Positions 45,519-56,945 of a DNA stretch of 64,000 nucleotides are shown piece by piece. Each line of letters begins with the position of its first letter. Position 1 is the stretch's first letter. Under the pieces are notes generated by a model. It was not told the DNA's origin and made no database searches. It saw only the letters and a list, made by a program, of their open reading frames with translations. The stretch is taken from assembly GCA_951230915.1 (NCBI GenBank), contig OX579635.1, positions 38,502,001-38,566,000 on the forward strand. The letters run 5' to 3'. The DNA comes from Antitrichia curtipendula (Eukaryota > Streptophyta > Bryopsida > Hypnales > Leucodontaceae). Made by a program: the position numbers and the translations under genes.

Positions 45519-47852
45519 AAAACTCATCACCAACTGTATTCAATAAAATATCATGTAAAACCACAAAAATTGACTTTAAAAATTCATTAAAAATAGAATC
45601 TTGCTTTTTAAAACTGAAATTTGGTGTGCTTGATTGGTATTGAATGAAAACTGAGTAATTAGTATGCAAGACAAAAAAAGCCAATTTTATTCTATATTAT
45701 GTACAAATCTTTGAGTGGCTCCAAAAGGTAGTATTGTATAATTTATTGTCATACGTCTTTAGTTGATTTGTTTTTTGGCTACAATTTCTCTATTATGGCT
45801 CTAATAAACTCAAAATTTCAAGTTAAGTCACTCATGACTATTACACACCTTGGCTAATTTTTTTCATTTTTCAAAAATGTTTTACTATCCCCATATGGTC
45901 TGTGATTGAATGTTATACATATCAATTTGGAGGGGGGGGGGGGGGGGGGGTAGGAATAGCTTTAGTCCAAAAAACAAATTTGGACTTGAAATTTGGAGAG
46001 CATGGTCTTCTAGTTGACTAATAGCTATTATATGAAGTAATTCTAAAAACAAATGTCTACAAAGTGAGCTCCTTTTTGCATGCATTTAGAAACATGGTAA
46101 AATTTATTTTGGAGGTTCTTTTGATAAATGGCCATCTTTATTGTATACTTACAAATGTTCTATTTTTTATTTTAAAATTTTAAAATTTTAAAATTTTCCT
46201 ATCTTTGCAATTTAAAATGTCAAAATGCCTATTTTCTTGAAGTTTTGCACCTTTTTAGTTATCCAACTTAGTGAATTATTCTATAATTTATCTTCCTATA
46301 TAGAGTACAATATTTTGAAAGGTGTTTGCATTGATCATTTCTAAAATTAATTTTTTTAAACTTAAATTATTTTAGAAAAAATCATAATTAATGTGAAAAT
46401 GCAATAAAATCAACAAGTGTTTTTTAATTGCCTGGGCTACATTGTGGATACAAAATTGTCAAAAATTTCACATTTGGGGGCAAAGAGGAAAAAGTGAAAG
46501 ATTTTTTTGTTTTCTTCTTTAAACCTCAACCATACAAAAGTGTGTAAGACTACTACATAAATGAGTGGAAAAAGTTTAATAATTTTTTACTACACATATT
46601 TCAAGATTATTGTATAGCGTTTGAAGTTAGAATAAAATTCATTTGCTTGACACTACCTAACAAGGTCAACAAATTGTGATTCCTTCTAGACTAAAGTTTT
46701 TTCTCTTAAAACCTTCAAAAATCACTAGAATTAAAACTTCACAGTTTGAACTTAAAGGAAAAAAAGACATACAAAAATCACAAATATTCAATCTATAATT
46801 GATTTTAGAAGGAATTTTTAATTTTTGGGTTCAAATATTACTGAAAAACATTGGTGTGTATACAAGTTGATCTAATCAAATGAATAGTTGCAATCTATGT
46901 ATCATATTTTACAACTATTGTTTTAGAGTCATCATTAAATTATTATTCTAAGTTCCATTTTATAAGACACCTTGAATTTTTTTGAAATCTGGACTATCTT
47001 CTAGTCCTTTAGGGGTTCAATTAGTTTTTATACATTTTTGGGTATGAAGATAATTATTTTCCAAAAAATGTTTATTTATAGAAAATAGATCACATTGTCT
47101 TTTTAATTTTTTTTAATTCAAAACTATGATTGTTGTAGTCAAAAGTATTTAATTTTTAAGAAAAACAATACAAAGTGACTATTATTTGTTTAGTGTTAGA
47201 ATATTATTATTTGAACAAATTTTAGATAATTCCATTATCTACTCTTTATTGTTCTTAAGAAATCAATAGAAATAAAAAATTTAGTCAATCACAAAATTCT
47301 CAAATGCTAAAAATTAAAAAATGTATTTTTGGTGAATTTTTTACGTTGAATCTTCAAAATTGATTTGAAGCAAATTTATGAAAAATTCCCAATTTGACTC
47401 TATAGATACTTTCTACTTTTAGTGCTTAACAATATCTCTTTTGATGCAAACTCCAAAAAAATTATGGAACATTAATTTATTTTATATTACATATACGTTC
47501 TTTTCTCAAAATCATGGGTTTTAATTTAGGAGTTAAATCCTAAATCACAACAACTTCGATTTAAATTCCACCAAAAATTCTAAAACAAGTTTCCAAAGCA
47601 TAGAAAAAACATTGCATAGAAAAACCATTGCCAATTTGAAAGTATCAAAATTGATCAATCTATCATGAAAAGGCTACATTTAGCTTTATAGTGATAATGG
47701 AATTGGAAGGCCACTATCCAAAGTGTTTTAATTTGGGTGCCAAGTTTTATTTTTGAGAGATTTTCACACTAATTTTCAATGATATTTTATCTTGTAAAGA
47801 AATTTTGAAAGTTTTTGGATTGTTTTTGTTATTTAATGAGCAAATCTAGTTT
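45519..47852. other. AT-rich spacer
   Basis: About 2.3 kb of AT-rich DNA without a supported gene. It contains a run of 19 G at 45932-45950, which creates a poly-proline segment in a reverse-strand frame (45885-46085) that is not a real gene. Confidence 0.5.
45932..45950 (+). repeat. G19 homopolymer
   Basis: Nineteen consecutive G within AT-rich DNA. It may form a G-quadruplex, and its length may vary or be mis-sequenced. Confidence 0.9.
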
Positions 47853-48091
47853 AGCTATAAGAACCCTGTGTTTTATGTGACATTTTCATAATTTTAGGAG
47901 ATGGATTTTAGTGGACATGTAATAAAACAACTTGTGTTTTCATATCAATAATAACATCATATAAAACATCTTAGATGTTACATTGAACATTATTATTGAT
48001 ATAAAAATATAAGTTGTTTTATTGGTTGTCTACTAAAATTTGTCTTTTAAAATCATGAAAACATCGCATAAAACATGAGATTCTTATAGTG
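47853..48091. mobile_element. Foldback MITE with CTATAAGAA ends
   Basis: The left arm from AGCTATAAGAACCCTGTGTT and the right arm, complemented, from CACTATAAGAATCTCATGTT pair over about 100 bp (gatggattttagtggac; aataaaacaacttgtgtttt; atatcaataataa). The CACTATAAGAA end is CACTA-like. No clean target duplication. Confidence 0.65.
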
Positions 48092-48792
48092 TCTAAACTT
48101 CAAAAATGAGGATTGACCTTTCAAACAATAATATTCTCCAATATACTTGGGCAACTCCAATAATATTATTTTGTGAATGACCCCTCATTGTCTTGAGACT
48201 GTATCAAACTAAGCCCAAGATGTCCCTAAATGTCTTAGGGTTCAACCAGTCCTAGGTCAAGATGAATCCAAAACTTCTTAGGTTGTTTTGGGCTTTGTCT
48301 AAAATATTTCTAAAATATCTTGTCAAAACATGTGCTTGATGAATTTATTATGTACCGATCAACGCATGACTCAAAAAATACATGCTAAGGTATATGCATT
48401 TGAATCCTCCCTCAAAAATATGTGCATCTACCCTTCAAAGTTGACACTTCAAAATGTTACAAGTATTGTTTTCCTACAAGGCAAAAAGAAATTTATGCAT
48501 ACTCAACAAAATAAAATCAACTACACACATACGCTTTATGGTAGTTACAAAACCTAAAATTGTCTGAATAAAGGATTGAGCTTAGATCATGTGATTAAAA
48601 AATTGAAACTTTTGGGGGTTGGGGGATTTTGGGTTGTCAAAAGAGGTTTCTAGATTATTTTAGAATGCATTTTTCAAACAATGTACAAATTAATTATAAA
48701 TTTTCAATGTATACAAAATGAATACATCTAAAATCGATCCTAGGCTCTCATAAATGAAGGTTATACATTTCAGGCAAGAATCTAGATTGGTG
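48092..48792. other. Spacer without gene
   Basis: AT-rich. The 75-codon frame at 48330-48557 has no domain features. No repeats recognised. Confidence 0.5.
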
Positions 48793-48954
48793 TACTACTA
48801 GAAAATTCAATTTACTTGTTGATTTAATCCCATTGATTTGGTTCACTTTTTTGTTGATTTGGATAGTAATTTGATAATGTGGACAAAAATCATTAGAAAA
48901 AAGAACCAAATCAATGCAACAAAATGAATTAAAAAATTGAATTTCCTAGTAGTG
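48793..48954. mobile_element. CACTA-like foldback MITE, diverged
   Basis: Left end TACTACTAGAAAATTCAATT and complemented right end CACTACTAGGAAATTCAATT pair. A second pairing (ttgttgatttgg / ccaaatcaatgcaac) follows inside. Flanks GTG and GTA differ by one base. Confidence 0.6.
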
Positions 48955-49121
48955 GTAGTTTTTGTAAACGCATAACAATTAAGTACAATTACCTCACCTT
49001 TTTAGGGACAATGAAACAACTAAAATTGTAAACCTATAAGAATGTTTACAATTATGAAATATTTAGTGACATAATTAATCCATAAAGGGCCTTGGATGTA
49101 TCCGGGTCAAGTACTATTGTA

Positions 49122-49337
49122 TTTCCTCTGTCCCAAATTGATTCTTTGGTTCCCCATCATTTCTTTTGTCCCCAAATGATCTTTCCGTTGCCCAAAAATG
49201 ATCACTTTTGTTCTTGAAGATTTTGTGAACATGTAACAACTTCTTTAAAATACTTAGAAACGGGTTGAAATAACGTGATTTACAGCCATAATCTCAAACC
49301 TTTTCTCTAATCGGAAGATCATTAGGGATGGAGGGAG
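49122..49337. mobile_element. Stowaway-like MITE
   Basis: The left end after TA reads TTTCCTCTGTCCCAAATTGA; the complemented right end before TA reads CTCCCTCCATCCCTAATGAT. This is the plant Stowaway consensus CTCCCTCCGTYCC with TA target duplications (49120-49121, 49338-49339). The length is 216 bp, without an ORF. Confidence 0.75.
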
Positions 49338-49339
49338 TA

Positions 49340-50239
49340 CCTCTCATTACATCTGTTTTCTACATTAGATTTATTAAAAAAATTTAGGCCCAACAAGTAT
49401 TTTTTCAAAACATCCAAATAGTCAAACAAACTATTGCAATTGTAAGCTCAATGTGTTTGAAATTACATGTCAAGCAAATCTTAACTTTGTGTATTTAAAA
49501 ATAAAAAAATTCCAGTTCAGTAAGTTATGTGGAGTGTATAATTTGTTTGTTCTACTCCCCAAATGTAAAGAAAATGTTGAAAAAAGGGTTGAAAAATACA
49601 TTGACAATCAATATTGAGTACAAATTTGAAATGTTCTCATCCAAACTACCATGCACCATAAGTATCAATTTATAAAGTCCAAAAGTAGATATACGGAAGT
49701 TGTAGAGTGCCACGTACAACACATTACCATGGAAGTTTGAAGGAAAAATTAGTTGTGGTTTCAAAGAAAATAAATTTTAAAGTTAGCCATGTTTAAACTT
49801 GGTTTTGTTTACCATGATTTGAAATTACTTTATCTTTTGTCAATGTTTTTTAGAACTCAAAAAAATCTTCTTGTACCTTGATATGTTGATATAAAACTTT
49901 TCAAATTGTTGTGTACAAAAATGAAGGAAATTGACATTTATAGAATTAAAAATAATTATTAATAATTTAACAAATATGCAAATGATGTTGGTTTTCACAT
50001 TATTTGAATCTCAAAATTGAAAGTATAGGATTGCATTAGCTATTGTAGAGAGAGATTAGGTTGCAACGTGGACTAGTGTTCTATCTTAATGCCCTTGCCT
50101 GTCCCATACCTGTCTGAGTATCCACCCAATTATGTCACCGGAAAACCAAAGACAATAACGGAATTATTGATTAAGTGCCTAGCTTTGTTTCTCTTGACTG
50201 GCCGGATTAATCATTTTTCTTCTGTTGCATTGGTTTCTC
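49340..50239. other. AT-rich spacer without gene
   Basis: No supported coding region; the 70-codon reverse frame at 49552-49764 is low-complexity and hydrophobic. Composition becomes more balanced after 50060. Confidence 0.5.
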
Positions 50240-50990
50240 TTGCTTGCTCGATTGTTTGTCCTCAACTATTTCAATTGCGTGCTTCTTCTCATTTATTCAA
50301 TTTGCAATATAGATCTGACTCCCATTGACAATTACAATATATTGAATTATGGCAAAGCGCAAGTCTAGTTGCCGGATTCTCCACCACTGCTTAGCTTGTC
50401 TAAATACGGAAGAAACAAATCTCTTTCAATTTTGTTCAAGTTGATGATGTGTGATTTTATTGTGGACATGCACGTACTGATCACGCATTGTATTATTTTG
50501 TAGGCTGCACTTGCAATTAGATTCTCCCTCAAAAGAGGATTGCCTTAGAACAAACAACGATGAAGTGCCCCAAGAACATGACAATTGTGGCGATTGCATC
50601 CAAGGTTTCTCCTGCTTGCTTGATCCGCCACTCCACGTACACCTCCATCCTCTAATGTTTCATTGCACGTTTCTTCTCATGTATTTAGTTTGCAATATAG
50701 ATCTAAATCCCATTGGCAATTGTAATCTATCAAATCATGGCAGAGCGCAAGGATTTCAATTTGGGCTATGAGACAGAGTATTACATAGGAGAATTTTTTC
50801 CTGAAATCAACAATGAAGTGTTCCAAGAACATGAAGAGGACTTCTTTGAGCTTGGATACATCCAACCGCCAAATTCCCCACCACCACTCAGCCCGTCCAG
50901 ATTTGAGTATGGATGAAACAAACCTCTTTCAATTTTGTTCAATTTGATAACGGACATTTCTTTTGCGGACACGCATATATTGATCACAAG
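50240..50990 (+). repeat. Direct duplication holding a small acidic reading frame
   Basis: Two copies (about 50250-50490 and 50600-50985) share cttcttctcat.tatt.a.tttgcaatatagatct, cccattg.caatt, atcatggcaaagcgcaag and gaaacaaa.ctctttcaattttgttcaa. Copy 1 lacks about 120 bp present in copy 2. In copy 2 that segment gives a 59-codon frame from ATG 50737 to 50916, reading MAERKDFNLGYETEYYIGEF then an acidic part and a proline-rich end. No family is recognised, so it is recorded as a repeat with a possible small gene rather than a called CDS. Confidence 0.5.
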
Positions 50991-51156
50991 GTTGACAAAT
51001 ACCTATGTCCCAGGCAAATTCATGTCCAAAATCTGGACGTCCAAGTGTAGCAGACGTAGCATCAGACTGGATAAAAAAGCGGTCGGCAGAAGTTACCTTG
51101 CCGGACAGTCAGCTTATTGGTGGACAAACGGGCAAACAAGCGTATAAGTGGATAGT

Positions 51157-51608
51157 TGGACGGACTCCCACTATGCAAAACCAATCAACTGCTTTTGCCA
51201 TTTCTAACTACAATTTTTAGAGTTTTGGAGCATGTAATAAGGGTCTTTAAAATACTTTTCCAACAATATATTACATGCCCCAAAATTTCAAAAATTGAAA
51301 TTGAAAATTGCAAAAGATGTTGATTGCTATCGTATAGTGGATGTCCGCCTAATTGTCCACCCATCCACTCAGCCGTCCACTTGTCCGCCAGTCAAACGGG
51401 CAAACAAGTGAACAATTGGGCAAACACTTACTATGCATCTGCAATCAACTTCATTTGCCATTTTTGAATATAATTTTTGGAGTTTTGGGGTGTGTGATAT
51501 ACTAGTGAAAAAGTCTTAAAAATACCTTTCCAACGGTATATCACGCGCCTCACAACTCCAAAAATTGCAAAAAAATTGAATGCTACCACATAGTGGGTGT
51601 CCGTCCAA
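51157..51608. repeat. Two tandem foldbacks with GTCCGCC-rich edges
   Basis: Foldback 1 (51157-51350) pairs ggacggactcccactatgca with the complement of tatagtggatgtccgcc. Foldback 2 (51420-51608) pairs cttactatgcatctgcaatc with the complement of aatgctaccacatagtgggt. The inner arms of both share caatcaac..c.tttgccattt and ttttggagttttgg. Between and after them are clusters of gtccgcc / ccatccac words. Confidence 0.6.
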
Positions 51609-52098
51609 CTATCTATCTGTCCACCCAATTATCCGCCCATCTACCCTCCCATCCGCCTTATTGACCTATTGTCTGCAAGGCAAGCCGACAAGGTCTGCTT
51701 TGGGGTCCAACGCAAACTTGGACGTCTCCTCCAGTGGACCGCAAACCACCTAGTGGTCTGCCCAACCATCGATTGTACATTGGGTTCATCTGCCTATTCG
51801 TCAAAGGCAACTTGTGTTTTAATTAATATTGTTATTTGTTTACTAACTTTGAAGTCTTCATGTGTTAAAACATTGGATTTAAAAAAGTAGAGATCCACTT
51901 TCAAAGACTACTACCCAACGCTACAAGCATTCAATATAGCATTACTATATAAAAAGGTAATTCAAGTTAATCTTCCACACATTTAAACCTACACTCAAAA
52001 TCCTATATATTCTATACTTTAAACTTTTACATCAGTTATGAAGTTACCAAAATCATTAATGTGGTGTGCGAAATATGTCATTTGACCTTCAATTTCCT
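51609..52098. other. Spacer without gene
   Basis: It begins with pyrimidine-rich tccgccc/tccaccc words, then AT-rich DNA. The 97-codon frame at 51597-51890 overlaps the foldback edge and is not supported as a gene. Confidence 0.45.
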
Positions 52099-52102
52099 TT
52101 AA

Positions 52103-53010
52103 TCCTTGAAATCCCAAGGCTTTTTTTTATAAAAATCCCACCCAAATTGCCAATTCTATAGAAATTAAGTTTTTTTTCCAGCATATATAACCTTAGGATC
52201 TTGTCATAGACTAGTGTAAAAATGTGTGGAAGAAATTTCACAAACTTTAACCATGTAGATTGCAAGATATTTGCATTTAAAGTGAAAGAGACAAGTTTTT
52301 TTCCACCTTGCTCAATTACATTTTTGGGGTTTGAACCTTCATAACTTATAATTTTTGCTCTAATAGTTTCAAATTTTTAATTTTATACAATAGAAAATTG
52401 AATTGAGAATTTAAAAAGAAAAAAAATCCAAAAAATCCACACTTAGTTTTCACTCATTAAAAAATTGTTAAGTAGAAGTAGGTTCAAGATTGAAGGAAAA
52501 TCTAAATTGTTAATAAATCTAAGATGGAATTGAAATATAATAATTTCAATGGTGAGACTATTCTAGCAAAAGATCTTAACCTTGTGAAACTTTTATTATT
52601 GAAAAATTGTGAAAAATTGAAGTAAAAAGTGAATCCTACAAGTTGTTTTTTTCAAGAAGATGCTTTGATTGCCCAAAAAACAAGATTATCCTTAACTTTC
52701 ACATAACAAATCCAAATGGAGTAATTCAAATCTTTCGGTACCGAAAAATATAATCTATACAAAAAAGAATTTACTTTAAGTTTTTTTGAAGATTTTTTTT
52801 GGACCGCCTAACTAGAAAAGGGGTTTTTTGTGCCATAATTTTTGCTCCTGGGCTCCAATTTAAATGAAAATTATATTTTTGGAAAGCTAATGTGCTTTTA
52901 TATCTTCACAAAAATAATTCAGAAAATCTTGAGTCTTGACAAATATTGAGACCATAGGAGCCTGCCCAAAATCCATTTTGTCCTCCAAAAGGACAATGGG
53001 ACTTTAAGGG
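52103..53010 (-). mobile_element. TTAA-flanked element, family B, copy 1
   Basis: The element is 908 bp between TTAA at 52099-52102 and 53011-53014. Left end TCCTTGAAATCCCAAGGC; complemented right end CCCTTAAAGTCCCATTGTCC. It aligns as the reverse complement of 55344-56258 (for example agaagtaggttcaagattgaagg, and ttaggatcttgtcatagactag versus ctagtctagtataagatcct). No transposase. Confidence 0.75.
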
Positions 53011-53304
53011 TTAAAAAGATTCTTGTACATATGGTCAATGATGTTATAAGCCAAGTGAAAAATGCTACAAGCTTTGTTGTGATAATCATATTATGAATAA
53101 TCCTAGCCAATGACCATGATTTTGTCAAAAGTGTGCCTTAATCATAGAGTTGTAAATAATTTAAAAAAAAATCGATCTAAGCTATTTCAAAGAAATGTTG
53201 GAAAGTTTCCTAGAGACACGTCCTTGAAAGCTTCCAAACCAAACTTGTCCCTCAATCTTCTTTGCTTGGGCTCTTTGTTAAAAGAAGTATTGAAATTCTT
53301 TTAA

Positions 53305-54235
53305 CTACGTTTTTTTGGCAGACAAGCGATTTTCGACATCAGACTACAAATGGAATTTTTATTTTTTTGCTTTGAAATTTTCACACAACATATGCTTAAA
53401 GAGTAGCTTGAAGGACCAACAATTAACATAATTTTTGACTTCATGGTTAAAAAGTATTTGTATGATATGTAGTTTTCATTGCTCGATGAGCAGCCTAGAC
53501 AACAAAAAAAATTCTTAAAAAATCATATTTTTAAGAAATAAAAATTTGAAATTGGTTCTCTAGATTTGTATATACGTAGAAAGCTTTGAATCATTCTTTT
53601 TTAATTAACAAGATGAAAGTTATGAAGAATTTTAGTTTGGGGTAGTTTGCAAGTAGTTATGGAATCTCTACTGTAAGACAAACTTTGAAGTCCTTTATTT
53701 TATTTAACTCAATTTTCAATATTTTTGAAAAAAAACAAAGCATTAAGTGTATACTTTTTGTTACAACATTACAACCATTGGGATTGGCATATTTCAATTC
53801 CTTAAATATATTGTTGACAATTTAGTATTTTGAATAATTTTCTACTTCTTTCTACTTATTATTTTTTTCCTATATATTGTATAGTTTCAAATGATCTGAA
53901 AATTTTCAAGGATGTAGCCTACTTGCCTTGAAGAATTAATCCAAATAAGCACCACCATTTTGGACACTTTTTCATGCGAATGTGACCTTGTGAAGTGCAG
54001 CTGCCTGATTTTTGCAGGGCCAAGAAAAGGGATTTTGTCACTTCAAATGCTAATATCTTGCAATCTAGTGGGCAAAAATTTCTGAAATTTTTTCCACACT
54101 TTCTCAAATCAGCGTACTACAAGATCCTATGATTACATGTATCTAAAAATGTTTTTTTTCAAAATTTTGATACTTGTCCTAGAAAGGGTAATTTTGAAGT
54201 GGTTTTGGTAAAACATAGTCCAAATCATTTAGGGG
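53305..54235 (-). mobile_element. TTAA-flanked element, family A, reversed full-length copy
   Basis: The element is 931 bp between TTAA at 53301-53304 and 54236-54239, exactly the length of the copy at 20951-21881 and reverse-complementary to it (compare gcaccaccattttggacac with the tggtggtgcttctttgg segment). The complemented right end begins CCCCTAAATGATTTGGAC. No transposase ORF. Confidence 0.8.
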
Positions 54236-54239
54236 TTAA

Positions 54240-55339
54240 ATGTCATCATGATTGTAGAATTAAAAAAACTCCTTGAAAATCTCTCAACAATTTTGATAAT
54301 GATTTTTAACAATGATTCAATGATTTTTGCCTAATATGTACATCTATTCTTGAGAGCATATGGTTGATTTTGGATAAACCTAGTACTTATCATATCTTTG
54401 AAGATTTTTAGTATATTCATTCAAGTTTTTTTTAAGAAATGAATTTTAGAGAATTGAAATCCCATTTTGAAAGTCAACAAGATCCAATATAAATGTCCCT
54501 AGTTCAATAATAGGGGAAGTTATATTGTAAAGTCCTCCTTAAAATCGATGAAACTATTGACTTTGAGAATCTTTTGCTCCTTCAACACTTTGGTGAAGAT
54601 TTCTTATTTGACTCAGAAGGCATGTAATCTTTTTGCAAAGTTTAGGAATATAATTCTTCACATTCCACATCTAATTGTAACTCCTACTAAAATGAACCAT
54701 ATTCAAATCCTTAGTCAATAATTTTTGGTGCTTTTACTTCCTTACCCTTATTCATTATTCATAAAAAGACAAGACCTATCACTGAGAGATTCTGCCAAAA
54801 ATGATTGGATTCCTTAATGAATAGATGTACTGGCTTGAAAGTTTTGCATTGAGCACATTTAGTCCTCAACATCTTTATTAGATTAAGCCTTGTTGTGTCT
54901 GTTGTGTCATGTGTATAATTGAAAAGACATTTCCAAAAAAGGTGTTGTTTTCCACACTTTATTCCACATTTTTCTTGATTCTTCTTTTTGATACCATTTA
55001 CAACACTAAATTGTCAAAAAAATGAGATGTCTTTAAACTCATAGCATTGACATTACTTTCAAAAAGTGTTAAAACTACTATTTTTGACATTCATGATAAT
55101 AACATATCAATTTAAAAAAAAATCTTTTTTGGTGTTTAAAAGAAATTTGTCAATGAAAAATGTTGAAAGAATGTTGAAAAAAATTCCAAAAAATTTGTTT
55201 TAGTCATTTGAAAATTCCTAATGACTTGGATTTATTTTAGTTTTAAGGAAAAAATTTATTGAAATTTTTTATGAGATGTACAACATCCCAAAGGGAGATT
55301 AATAATACAATCAATCTATATCCATTGACATTTTTTCCT
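54240..55339. other. AT-rich spacer between TTAA elements
   Basis: About 1.1 kb without ORFs above 60 codons. The segment near 54770-54890 (aagacctatcac...tgattggatt...) resembles 10270-10400, another dispersed repeat. Confidence 0.45.
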
Positions 55340-55343
55340 TTAA

Positions 55344-56258
55344 CCCCTAAAGGCCCATTTGTCCCCTTAGGGGACAATTTGGGTCTGGGTAGGTTCCTAT
55401 GACTTCAATTTGTAGAGAATTTTTTGGGATTTTTTGAGGTTGTGCGGTACTGCAAGAGCTTTGTGGATATATAATTTTTATTTCAAATGGTGCCTAGGAG
55501 AAAAAGTTATGCCAAAAATAGAGTTCAGCGGGCAACACAAAAAAATCACGAAAAGTCAAAATAAATTTCTTAAATATTTTTTCCAAAATCTATGTCTTTT
55601 TGTCTACATTTGAAGCTTTGGTTCATTCTATTTGGACTAATAATGAAAAAGTTATGGACAATCTTAGTTTTTTGGGCAATCTAAGCATCTTCTTGAAAAA
55701 AATAACTTCTAGGATTCATTTTTGAATGCAATTTTTACAATTTTCAGAAAAAAATTGTTAGACAAGGTTGAATTTGCTTGCTAGAACAATCTCACTGTTG
55801 GAATTATGGTATTTCAATTTTGTCTTAGAGCTATTAACGATTGAGTTATTCCTTCAATCTTGAATCTACTTCTACTTAACAATTTTTTAATGAGTAAAAA
55901 TTTAGTGTTTTTTTCTTGAATTTTTTTTTTTAGATTCTCAACTGAAGTATTCAATATATAAAATTAGAAAATCAAAATCAGCAATACAAAAAATTTAAGT
56001 TAAATAGGTTCAAAGCCCAAAAATTTAGTCAAGCAAGGTGCAAAAAAACTTGTTTTCTTCACTTTGAATGCAAATATCTTGCAATCTATTTGGTCAAAGT
56101 TTCTGAAATTTCTTGCATACATTCTCATACTAGTCTAGTATAAGATCCTACGGTTATATATGCAAAAAACCCCAATTTTTATAGTTTTTTGCTCTTTGCA
56201 ATAGAAGTGGCAATTTTGAGTGTGTTTTGATGGAGAAAAAGCCTCGGGGCTTTAGGGA
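55344..56258 (+). mobile_element. TTAA-flanked element, family B, copy 2
   Basis: The element is 915 bp between TTAA at 55340-55343 and 56259-56262. Left end CCCCTAAAGGCCCATTTGTC; complemented right end TCCCTAAAGCCCCGAGGC. Its last ~200 bp (cttgcaatcta.ttgg.caaa.tttctgaaattt; acaagatccta) also match the end of family A at 54045-54235, so A and B share one subterminal region. Confidence 0.8.
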
Positions 56259-56262
56259 TTAA

Positions 56263-56720
56263 GTTAACAAAACAATCTTAATTTCACACATGGGACAAAA
56301 TACTAAGAATTCTTCTATCAACCATTAGGTGTGGGATTCAAATTCCATGGCTTATGGATAATTTTTTGGGCAACTTCAATTGGGTAAGGAGATCAGAAAC
56401 CTAGACAACCTCTCTAAATATGCATTATTTTGGGTTTGCCAATTTTTTTTATATTCATTTTGATGCTCTTTAATATGACATTTTTCAAATAAATGAGGTT
56501 TGATCTTTGCTTCAATTCCAAAATGTTGAAAAAAGGATAATAAAATAACACATATTTTTTTGTAGTGACATTCCACATAGACATAGATGGTTTAAGATCT
56601 TATGAATTTGACTTCGAAGGCCCTCCTATATGATGGAATTTGTGGAGCAAACTATTTTAAATAAGTCTTCACGTTTTAGGAAACTTGAACTGCCTCGAGG
56701 AGGTTAAGACCCTTACTCTG
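56263..56720. other. Spacer upstream of the PTEN gene
   Basis: AT-rich until about 56650, then rapidly GC-richer toward the leader of the downstream gene. No ORF with domain features. Confidence 0.45.
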
Positions 56721-56945
56721 CCGGGTATGCCAAAATGACATACCCGTCCAAGACGGGGATCCACCCAACGTCGGACAAGGAGCACGGAGGAATGGGGCCC
56801 TATCAGCAGGAGCATCAGCAGCGAAAGACGTTCAAGTGCCATCGTCTCTCTCGGGGATTGATCTTCTCCATCCCGATCTCCTGTTGCTGCAAAATCTTCA
56901 CCAGATCCAAGCGTCTTCTGCCCCTGCTCGGTCCGCCACCTTCAC

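Noticed and set aside
45885..46085. Reverse-strand frame with a poly-proline run
   Set aside because: The run is the G19 homopolymer read in reverse; no other protein feature.
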